From: Schizochytrium sp. CCTCC M209059
Lineage: Eukaryota; Sar; Bigyra; Thraustochytrida; Thraustochytriidae
Length of the DNA: 64,000 nucleotides
Assembly: GCA_000818945.1 (NCBI GenBank)
Contig: KN805382.1
Location: 232,392-296,391, forward strand
Reading direction: 5' to 3'
The notes below the pieces were generated by a model. It was not told the origin of the DNA. It searched no databases and was given only the letters and a program-made list of their open reading frames with translations. A program made the position numbers and the translations under genes. Of this stretch, positions 21,935-30,438 are shown in pieces. Numbering within the stretch: the stretch's first letter is position 1; each line of letters opens with the position of its first letter.

Positions 21935-22083
21935 GGCTGCTTCTACGCAATTGTTTGGTTTGTTTTGCCCTGCGAGGCACGGTGACCGACCCCTTTCGTC
22001 AGTCAGTGCTTTCCAACAAAGTGAATCTGGTTCGCTGCTGCCTGGCAAAGGCTTAGACCGTGACTTCCACTCGGTGGGACTCC
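21935..22083. promoter_or_regulatory. 149-bp bidirectional promoter
   Basis: Only 149 bases separate the divergent start codons of RABL6 (-) and the GT2 gene (+), the tightest head-to-head spacing here, so the two very probably share promoter elements. No TATA box is evident. Confidence 0.65.
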
Positions 22084-23094
22084 ATGCGCCGCGCTGTGCG
22101 ATGGCTGCCGGCAGCGGCAGTCGCGGTTACGGGCATCTACGTGGCTCCGTTCTTGCCGGGGTCAGACTGCTGGCCTCTTGCGCTCAAACGAGTTGCAACA
22201 CGAACTTTGCTCACGGAGCACCGCCTTGGAGACTTTCAGCCAAAGCGACAGCAGCGAGAAAATGAGCAACAGAAGGAGCAAGAGCAGGGTCTGCAGGATC
22301 TGCGAGATGAATCTTTGTCGAGTAATCGACTGAGCGTTGTCGTGCCCGTGTACAATGAAGGCGCGCAAGGCGTACGTACATTGGTAGAATCCTTGTATAG
22401 TGCTGCCCAGGATCCCCGTCGACTGGAGATCGTTTTGATCGACGCGAACTGCAAGGATGATTCCTTCGCTGATGGTCGTGACGCCTTGCAGCGCAAGGCT
22501 CCCAATGCAACACTGAGAATCGAGAAATCGACCTCTGGAAGAGGTCACGCACTTCAGCGCGGAGCTCAAGTGGCTTCTGCAGAGAACCTGCTCTTTGTTC
22601 ATTCCGATTGTGTCCTTCCTCCTGGGTATGATGCAGAAGTTTGTAACGCGCTGGCAAATGAGCGAATATTGATGACTGCATTCTCCTTTGGAATCAATGA
22701 CGCTTTACTTGACGAGTCTCGAGAAGATACTGCCCATTTGAAACGTCGATTCCGCCGCCTCGAGCGCTTGACCAACATTAGAGCGCGGTGGCTGTGGCTG
22801 CCGTATGGAGACCAGACTTTTGGAATTCGCCGTGATGAATATCATCGTCTTGGCGGATTCGAGGCCATGCCGATGATGGAAGACTTCGCGCTGGTGACAA
22901 AGGCAAGAGACGTGGCTCTACATGAAGGCTCACGCGTTTGTATCCTCGAAAGTAGCGCACTTTGTTCGCCTCGCCGTTGGCAGGACAAAGGCATTCTTGC
23001 TAATTCTCTACGCAATTGGATGTTCGTGGCAGCATTTGTTCTCGGCGGCCTAACCCCAGAGGAAATCTTCCGCATGTACTACCGGTCGAGCTAG
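22084..23094 (+). CDS. family-2 glycosyltransferase, TIGR04283-like
   Basis: 336 aa from the ATG at 22084 (the frame is open to a GTG at 22060). Residues ~6-25 are a hydrophobic signal-anchor. Residues ~82 on carry the GT-A start LSVVVPVYNEG, then VLIDANCKDD, a HSDC motif at the place of the DxD metal site, and LPYGDQTFGIRRDEYHRLGGF with MMEDFAL near the C-terminus, the pattern of bacterial TIGR04283-type (selenodomain-associated) GT2 enzymes. Donor and acceptor are unknown. A final hydrophobic patch (NWMFVAAFVLGGL) may touch a membrane. A bacterial origin by transfer is possible but inference. Confidence 0.85.
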   Translation: MRRAVRWLPAAAVAVTGIYVAPFLPGSDCWPLALKRVATRTLLTEHRLGDFQPKRQQRENEQQKEQEQGLQDLRDESLSSNRLSVVVPVYNEGAQGVRTLVESLYSAAQDPRRLEIVLIDANCKDDSFADGRDALQRKAPNATLRIEKSTSGRGHALQRGAQVASAENLLFVHSDCVLPPGYDAEVCNALANERILMTAFSFGINDALLDESREDTAHLKRRFRRLERLTNIRARWLWLPYGDQTFGIRRDEYHRLGGFEAMPMMEDFALVTKARDVALHEGSRVCILESSALCSPRRWQDKGILANSLRNWMFVAAFVLGGLTPEEIFRMYYRSS

Positions 23095-23448
23095 GCCAAG
23101 CGGTGTTTGAATGAGGTCCTACCGCTGGATCGATACGTCGTCATCTAGTGAGATTAAAGTAAAAACTCGTTGCTCGCTCTGTTCATCAATCTTTCCTTTT
23201 TTTTCTCCGTGGTACTCGCCGCCTTTCCTTCAAGCTCTTTACATGCTCTCGGCTGGCCTGCTGGCTGGTCTCACGTTCCCCTCCGCTCCTTGCCTTCTCG
23301 CAGCGGCTCCCTTATAAACGAGGTTACTCTCCCCTTCGCTAGGACTATTTTGCACACGCGGGTGGTGCGAACGTTAGCGCCTCCGGGCGCGGCGACAGTC
23401 TTGTACGCGCTCTCTTTATCTTCGAGACGCGTGTGCGTGATACCGGAA
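23095..23448. other. spacer between GT2 gene and tRNA-Leu
   Basis: 354 bases with the GT2 3' UTR and the 5' flank of the tRNA gene. A TATA-like TTATAAAC lies at about 23313-23320, some 130 bases before the tRNA, too far for a simple core element. No open frame of note. Confidence 0.45.
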
Positions 23449-23616
23449 GCAGGGTTGTCCGAGTGGTCTAAGGAGTCGCACTTAAGCGCCTTAATCGGCG
23501 AGTCTATGCGATGGCGAGAGCCTCGCGGGTTGTACGTGAGAACACACTGGTAATGGTCATATGGGCGAAATCCTAACACTGCTATCGACTTCACAGCGAA
23601 CCCCGTACTCTGCACC
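23449..23616 (+). tRNA. tRNA-Leu(UAA) with two introns
   Basis: A complete cloverleaf assembles after removing two inserts. Acceptor GCAGGGT (23449-23455) pairs with ACTCTGC (23607-23613), then discriminator A. D arm TCC/GGA encloses GAGTGGTCTAA. Anticodon stem TCGCA (23476-23480)/TGCGA (23507-23511) encloses loop C-U-UAA-G-A, anticodon UAA at 23483-23485. Intron 1, 19 nt (23487-23505), sits at canonical 37/38 and contains CTTAA, complementary to the anticodon. The long variable arm GGC-GAGA-GCC fits Leu. T stem is GCGGG (23525-23529)/CCCGT (23602-23606). The T loop TT|CGAAC is split between positions 55 and 56 by 65 nt (23532-23596) starting GTACGT, containing CTAAC and ending CAG. Mature length is 82 nt plus CCA. 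The A box is intact; the B box exists only after removal of insert 2. Confidence 0.85.
23532..23596 (+). other. 65-nt GT-AG insert in the T loop of tRNA-Leu
   Basis: The insert begins GTACGTGAG, ends TTCACAG and has CTAAC at 23573-23577 with its branch-type A 20 nt before the acceptor. These match the CTRAC and GTRNGT signals of protein-gene introns in this window. The boundaries are unique: no shift by one base also restores TTCGAAC. A pairing GTGA/TCAC near the two ends exists, but no regular bulge-helix-bulge forms. Confidence 0.75.
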
Positions 23617-23634
23617 TTAAAAAAAAACACCATT

Positions 23635-23677
23635 CCCGAGAGCGCAAGTAGCAGGAGCGCTCTTGGGTTTCTTTTTT
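23635..23677 (+). terminator. hairpin followed by T-run downstream of tRNA-Leu
   Basis: CCCGAGAGCGC (23635-23645) pairs over 11 positions (one G-U) with GCGCTCTTGGG (23657-23667) around an 11-nt loop, followed at once by TTTCTTTTTTG. The T6 is the first run of four or more T after the tRNA, so it is the first good pol III stop and the hairpin would lie in the trailer. Confidence 0.55.
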
Positions 23678-23973
23678 GTTTTTTATTGAGCTCCGCTTCC
23701 TCCCTCGCGGGGGTGATGAGGCCGCAAGTTGTTCTGGCCCCTGGGTCGGGAGATCGTTAGTTGCTCTTGTTCACGTCGATCACTGGGCTGGAAAGTCGGG
23801 CGCCCGCATGCACGGAGGAGAAGCGGGAAAGGCGGTGGGGATTGCGAGAGCTAGAAGTCAGGCAGAGCAATGCGGAATCCAAAGGAATATATGATGGAAA
23901 GACAGACAGGAGAGAGAGGAGCTGAGAGGAGACAATAGTCAGATCAGTTGCTCTTGTTTTTTTTTTTTAAGGA
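23678..23973. other. spacer between tRNA-Leu and BRCA2 3' end
   Basis: About 300 bases holding further T-rich sequence and, before the BRCA2 stop, an A/G-rich stretch and a T10-type run at about 23957. Nothing else recognised. Confidence 0.4.
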
Positions 23974-24486
23974 TCATTTCACGGGCGATTTGAAGGCAGC
24001 CGAGATGGCAGAGGCAGACGCAGAAGTGGTGGCCCAATTCGGCTGCAAGAGAGTGCCGTCGGCCACGTCGAAGTGAAGCGCAAAGACAGCCTCATCAGCG
24101 TTGATGTGCTTCGAAATTAACTCCAAGGCTTCCGCAGGATGTGCCATCTGAGGGTACAATTTGGCCAGAGGCTCGTGCTCCAGCGCTGTCTGAACATCTT
24201 GGTACGGAATAGCGGCCTTGATACGTACAATACATGTCTGATGCGCGCCTCTGAACCGAATCAGGTCTCCTGTCCGCAGGCCTTGAATCGCTTCGGTGGT
24301 GCGTCGGATGTCGATCGTCTTCCTCGCGACCATGATGCTTGACATTTCGTCACTTCGTGTGAAGAGAGTCAATAGTCTTTCATCGTCGTGCGCAACAGTC
24401 TTGTGTTGTAGCTGTGGAGGCTGGTGCTGGCGCTGGTAGACTCGCTGCTGGTACTGGTGCTGATGCTGGTGATGCTGAAGTGGTCG

Positions 24487-24545
<59 letters not shown>

Positions 24546-27500
24546 GATGATGATGATGATGATACTGGCGGTTAGTCTGCTGCTGCTGCTGCTGCTGCTG
24601 CTGGTGGTGGATTTGTTGCTGGTGGTGGATTTGTTGCTGCTGCTGCTTTTGAGCCGCTAGTCTCGCCTTGTGCTGCTCACGCCATTGCGCCTGTTTTTCT
24701 TGCTGCAAACGAAGTCGCTCCTGTCGTTGAAGTTCATGAGGCGTAAGTTGCGTGCTCATAGCGCCCACCCTTGACGATGCCTGCGAGACTTGTTGCGGGG
24801 TCGCTCGTCCTCGCGTTCCCGAAATCGGGACCTCCAGCCGTACCTGGGTTTTAGACATTACTGGTGTCATAGGCGCCCCGGGCACCTTGGACATCCCCGG
24901 TGTCATAGGCACCCCTGGAGTCATTGGTATTCCTGACGTCTTCACTGGCGTCTTCGCCGACGTCTTCATTGAGCTTTTCACTGGCGTCTTCGCCAGCGTC
25001 TCCATTGAAGATCTTACTGGCGCCTTCGCACGCATCTGCATCGGCACTGCAGTGGCAGCAATGAAGGATTTTACAGTCTCTGCAGCTCGAGCAAGCGTGT
25101 CTTGACTCGCTGGAGTTTGCAAGAACGCACAAAGACTTGCAACCTGCGAATCGAACGCACGCCACCGGGCTTCAGCGAGTACCGTGCTACTTGGATTCAA
25201 AACAAGAGCGCTATGGTGGTACTCGCCACAGGCGAAAAATTTCGAGGTCGGGTCACGTGGTTGCACAAGCAGATCCCGGCCGCAGACGATGGGCATCGAG
25301 TCCTCCTCAATTCCATTTGTTCGAATGTGCGTCACGTCAAGTGCCGAATGAGGTCCTAAATTTACTGACACAATGTCAGACGCTCCAGCGGGACCACAAA
25401 GGAAGGCATGACGACCCGTTATGTGGACGAGCACGCCAACAAGGTCGATAAAGGGGCAGCCAATATCCTGGGCACGACACAAGTCCGTCACAGTCAACAC
25501 CGAGCGAGTCTGCACAGCGTTCGCGTCCGGATACACCTTTTCGAGCAACTTGAACCGGGTCTCCTTGCCTGCATTCAGCGAAATCGTCCGAGCTAGGCTC
25601 GGCTTGCTTGTCCTGACTACCGTGAGAGCGTGCAGCGCCAAATACGAGCCTTCGGGATACATGCGCGCAAAGTCGCGAGGTGGATTCCACATGGTGAGCT
25701 CTGCGAAGTTGTCGAACCCCGGCTGCTGCAATAGAACTCGAAGCTTTGTTTTAATTTCTCGACGACCAGGCACCCTCGGATCATCAAGTAGCGCATTAGA
25801 AACGGCATCCCTCCGACGCTGGACAATGGCTTCACGCGCACGCATTTTCGCAGACCCGCCAGATCCCTGCGAAAGATCTTCCCACGAATTCTCGTGCTCT
25901 GCAATGATGGCGTCTCGCGCCTGGCACACTGACTCCTCGTACTTGCGTCGCGCTGCATCCTCTTCTTCTGCAGTCCGTGTAATCCAGTGCCCGCTTTGAA
26001 CATCGCGCTCACAATACAAAAGTGCAAAGTGCCGCACCAGAACAGCTCGCAACCCGGGCACGCTTGTCCCAGCCGATGGCTGCACATGCCTGAGCTGCTT
26101 ATAGAGAACAGGCTCCGCCTGGAAGCCAAGTTTTGTTTGCCAGGCAGCAGGAAAGGTACAATTCTGGGACAGACGTAAGCGTGGTTCAGGACGCGCGCCT
26201 GGCGCTGATTCGATGAGAGGGTTGTTTGTCGCTACCTCGAGGGGACTCACGCCTTCTTCATTGTTGATCATCACCGCGCCACAGACATGAATTTTACTGC
26301 CAACAGAAATTCGCTTTTTCGCGATGTACCGTTGAAGACAGGAGTCCACGGAGACTTGCACTGCGTACCAGCCATCGGTGAGGACGAGGTGATGCGCGGA
26401 CCCGTGGCGTGCGATAGATGCGACACAGAGCACCATATGCATTGCAGCCGGTGCGTCTTTTTCAAGCACCTTGCGCAGCGCTGGCCTTTCTGCGCGGACC
26501 AGCTCGCGGTCATACCGATATTTGAGATCAAAGACGACATTGCCAAGGGTGCAGGCGTCAGCAAGAGCAGGCGACGCTGCACCAAGAACCCGCTGATACG
26601 CAGCAAGCTTCCAGACGATCCATCGATAGTGATTTGCCGTCCACGCATCCGTCACAAGCTCTTCATCAACGCCATCCGTGTCAAGAAGAACGCGCCGAGC
26701 AACTTGGTAGGTACCTTCTGCAGATGCAGTCGGCGCCACACTCTCGATATCGCCAGAATCCGGATTGAAGCGAACTCGGCCCGAGGTTTCTGCATTCAAC
26801 GCGAGGAGCCAACGAGGTGACCCCGACTCGAGTGCAGCCTCACGGATGCTGGCTGTCGACGGTCGTCTGTCCATGACGAATCCGGCATACTCCTCAAGAT
26901 TTTGACGACCGGCTCGTTTGACAGCATCGTAGACGCCCAGCGACGCCTTGCACTCCTCATTGTGGCTTGTCTTGCGTTTCTTGGAGTCACTCGACAATGC
27001 ATTACAGTTGCCATACATTATACCTTTCAATTTCGGCGGCGCACTCGCTGACGAAAAATTGCCAGAGGCCTCTCGGTAACCCTTCTTAAATGGAGTTACG
27101 AATGCACGCGGCCGTTTAGGACGCCTCTTTTCACTCAGCGTCTTGGGTCGCAATTCCGGCAAGCGAGGATTCCCGCCTGGTGTCCTTTGCAGCGTAGCAC
27201 CTACACTTGCATTCGCGCGCGATCGAAGCGGCGTTGCAGCCCCAGCCGTAGCACTGTCTTCCATGCTCGCGCTGACCTCACCCTTTGAAGCAGTTGTTGG
27301 AGAAGGACCCATGCTCTTTTCGGCATTCCTGAGAGCCGCCTCGCTAATGTTGACCTTCTTCCCAGCGCCCGTCGAGAAAAGGCTGGGGGTCGATGATGAT
27401 GCGAGGGACTTTTGAGCATTGTCGAGCGCCGTTTGACTAATATTGACCTTCTTTCCTGCGCCCGTGGAAAAGAGACTGGGCGTTGATGATGATGCGAGAG

Positions 27501-29367
27501 ACTTTTGAGCATCATCGAGCGCCGTTTGACTAATGTTAACCTTCTTTCCTGCGCCCGTGGAAAAGAGACTGGGCGTTGATGATGATGCGAGGGACTTTTG
27601 AGCATTGTCGAGCGCCGTTTGACTAATGTTAACCTTCTTTCCTGCGCCCGTGGAAAAGAGACTGGGGGTTGTTGACGATGCGAGAGACTTTTGAGCATTA
27701 TCGAGCGCCGTTTGACTAATATTGACCTTCTTCCCTGCGCCTGTGGAAAAGAGACTGGGGGTCGTGGATGCAGGAAGCGGCCCATTTGCAGTCTGTAGAG
27801 GACGCTGTTCATTCACGATCTGCAAAGCTTGACGATGGACGCCAGTAGTTCCATTCTCAGCTCCTGCAGCTGGTAATTGCGGGGACGCTGTCAATGCAAG
27901 TGATTCTTTTGCCTTCTTCAATGACTGTCGGTTAATGGTGATCCTCTTACCTGCGCCCGTTGAGAACAGGCTTGGTGTGGTGGTCTCGGCAGATGGTACA
28001 TTAGAACCTGACACGGTCTTGGGTCGACTTAAATCGTTAGCGCAGAGAGAAGTCGAGGCAGCGAGAGCAGAAGCTGCCTTGGCGCTGTTGACCCCGTCCC
28101 CGGCAGCATCTTCGTGCACTTCGTCCGAAGTCTGCTCGCGTTTCCAATGCTTCTTAAATGCGCTCGTAGTTCGCGTTGGGATCTGCGAACCCTCAAATGC
28201 GCCTTCATTTGATACTGAGTCCAACGATGCATGGAGACGTCGTATCGCGTCATTCAGCGATGAGGTCTTTAGATGTACCCTTTTGCCAGCTCCAGTTGAA
28301 AATAAACTTGCCGTCATCATGGACAACTCAGGTTTCTGACACGTCTGAGGATGCTTGTGTGAGCTTTTGTCCGCTTCGACCAAACGTTCGTGACGACTTG
28401 CACTTGCATTCTCTGCACCGGCATTTAAAAGGGGACCACTTGTCTGTTCGCTATTTCTACATGTAGCACGACGTGTCGCAGCCGATGGTGGGGCCATGCC
28501 TTGCGCAGGGCGGATTGCCTTCCCAAGTTTGTCCACATCTTCGGTCTGCGAAGCGTCCAAGCCGGTATCGAGCTTAAGTCCATAAGAACTACACACTTCT
28601 GAGTTACAATCACCATTTTCCTTGTCGTTGACGGGAGAGGTCCCAGCGTGTTTCCCACGCGGCGCATGGCGGATCGTGTCTTCTTCATCGAGAAGAACCT
28701 CATCCTGATGACCACTCGTGGCGTGACGTTCTTGCAGTCCTTCAAACTCCGAATCAGGCGACGCTGCAGTAGCCAATGCTGATGCAGACGAGACAGCACG
28801 GCCCGGTCGTGGTCTCTTCACTCCTTTCGACGCCGATGAGGACATGGCCCGGGTCGTAGGGAGAGAGGATGAGGCGATGGCGGACTCGCTGTTGGCTGCG
28901 CCGAGCGGTGACCTGACGCTGCAAGAGTCTTCATTTCCCTCCTGTGAAGAATAAGGCGATTGGCTCAGTTCAAAGTCGTAGCGAAACTGAACCATTGGCG
29001 TGCGCTGACGCAATGGAGTCCACGAAGGTGCCTCAGGTGAGTTTAACGGGTTGTCGGCGCGATCTGACTTGCTTTTTATGGACTCGGAGTGCGCGCACGT
29101 TTTATCGCTTCCGAGACAGTCGTCATCTTTTGTCTTGCATATGTGCTGGTCGCTGGCGTCATGACTCAGTTTACGATCGCTGTATGGTACATTGGGGCGC
29201 GCTTGTAAGTGTCCTTCGAGACTTGCGTCATGCTCAACCTCGTCACCATTTTGGGCGTTTTGGTGGTCCTCTTGACTCTCATTTTCAAGCTCATCGTCGC
29301 TGAGATCTGCCAGAAGATCCGGGCTTTGTGAACCACTTTCCGCGGCAATCTCCTCGAGCCCGACCAT
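23974..29367 (-). CDS. BRCA2: BRCA2 homologue with seven BRC repeats
   Basis: A 1797-aa single-exon protein. An acidic, Ser-rich N-terminus precedes seven BRC motifs, each SLFSTGAGK followed by K/RV or I and a helix such as QTALDNAQKSL: one near residue 352, one near 464 and five in tandem at ~537-675. BRC motifs bind RAD51 through the F-x-T-G/A-x-G element. From ~830 comes the helical/OB-fold DNA-binding region (NHYRWIVWKLAAYQRVL, LTDGWYAVQVSVDS, and further OB strands to ~1450). The C-terminal part holds MTPG-type repeats, a long Gln/His tract (~1555-1640) and a globular tail (~1660-1797). BRCA2 loads RAD51 on single-stranded DNA in homologous recombination. The start is the only upstream ATG with good position. 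It diverges from ZPR1. Confidence 0.95.
24485..24660 (-). repeat. polyQ-encoding (CAA)n/(CAG)n tract in BRCA2
   Basis: About 20 perfect CAA codons (24485-24546 on the reverse strand), a short His run and then CAG-type codons encode a Gln/His-rich stretch near BRCA2 residues 1555-1630. The pure CAA run is a microsatellite likely to vary in length. Confidence 0.85.
27340..27770 (-). repeat. tandem 93-bp BRC-repeat units
   Basis: Five consecutive BRC motifs are encoded by units of 31 codons (93 bp) that are almost identical in DNA sequence, with only scattered substitutions. The last unit diverges (ISEAALRNAEKSM). The two upstream BRC motifs lie outside the array and are more divergent. Confidence 0.9.
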
Positions 29368-30438
29368 GACCAGGAGCGCGTCCCCAAGGTATTCTCTTCA
29401 AAGCGTTTGGCGTGCACGTGAGCAATGGCGGATCCGCGGCGATCCGAGGGATCCCGCGCCCTTGGCCTCACAGCACGCCCCTGACGCGACGATAGTCCAC
29501 GTTGATTCCGTGAGAGCAGATGCGGGAGGCAATGACGATGCTCCCAGCACCCCCTCCCGACGTTGCCACGACCCTGCCCTGCCCTGCGCGCTGCGCTGTC
29601 TCGCGCCGCGGCGCTGCTCGCTTCTTGATTGCTATTTCAAACTGTTGCTCTCCCTTCCCCCGCCTCTCTGCTCCGGCTGCCGACACCCTGCTTCGCAAGT
29701 GGCCCAAAGTTTAATACAATTCAAGTTCAATGTCTTATAGACACCAACACACACTGTCATGCATTTGCGCAAATCAGGCAAACCGAGACCACAAGTCGAG
29801 TTATCCGCATCAACGTTCCCGTTCTGACCTTCTCAACCAGGCCTCCTAACGACCAGGCAGAGGCGGTCTATCACAATGAAGGAAAAAGGTCTATTTCAAA
29901 CTGCGGCGCCGCGCCGCGCCGCCTTGCGCATGCGGTTCGAGGAAAGGGTTTCGCAGTAAATTTTCTGGAAAGATAAGAACAACTAGAACTTTTCTCGGCC
30001 GCGTTCAGGTTGGAGTTCACGGGAGCGAACGTTCTCGAAAAATGCGGCGCAAGTGGCGGGAACGCCCGCAAGTGGAGAATACGCAGCACCAAAAGTCGAG
30101 AATGGCGACACAAGTCGGGAATCCGAGGCCCGCCCGGTGGGTGGCGCCGCGGGCTCGGCCACTGGCAGCAAGCACGCAAGTAAGCAAGCAAGCAACAGGA
30201 GCCGCCAAAAGAAAAGTGACAAGGCCAGACCCGAAAGCCCAGGAAGCGAACGCCACGGCCAACGAGGAGGAGCGCGAGGTCGAGTACGAAAGCAGCAAGC
30301 GAAGGACGCACGTTGCTTGCGCGTGTGCGTGCGTGCGTGCTTGCGTGCGTGCTTGCTTGCTTGCGCGCGAACGTGAGTTTTCCCTTCCTTCCGAGGAGCG
30401 CGAGATCTTCGACAAGCTTCTAGTTGAAACTGGGCACC
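29368..30438. promoter_or_regulatory. divergent BRCA2 / ZPR1 promoter region
   Basis: 1.07 kb between the two start codons. The ZPR1-proximal part has four direct copies of a CAAGTGG-GAAT-type element (30050-30126). Further downstream are TGCG/TTGC-rich repeats (30310-30365). A CGCAAGTGGCCC copy lies at about 29696. No additional gene is supported. Confidence 0.5.
30050..30126 (+). promoter_or_regulatory. four-copy CAAGTGGNGAAT element array
   Basis: Copies start at 30050 (CAAGTGGCGGGAACGC), 30069 (CAAGTGGAGAATACGC), 30092 (AAAGTCGAGAATGGCG) and 30111 (CAAGTCGGGAATCCGA), spaced 19, 23 and 19 bp. Similar elements occur at 1841 and 11561 in other promoter regions. This looks like a clustered transcription-factor site; the CAAGTG core is an E-box. 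Confidence 0.5.

Noticed and set aside
22060..22083. Longer N-terminus of the GT2 protein from a GTG
   Set aside because: Eukaryotic initiation at GTG is unlikely; the ATG at 22084 directly precedes the signal-anchor.
23532..23596. Bulge-helix-bulge intron fold for the T-loop insert
   Set aside because: Only one 4-bp GTGA/TCAC helix can be drawn near the ends and both junctions fall on the same internal loop; the GT-AG and branch signals explain the insert better.
24424..24660. A 78-aa poly-Leu frame
   Set aside because: It is the antisense of the BRCA2 polyQ tract.
29629..29976. 115-aa frame between BRCA2 and ZPR1
   Set aside because: No domain, no start context and the region behaves as a promoter spacer.
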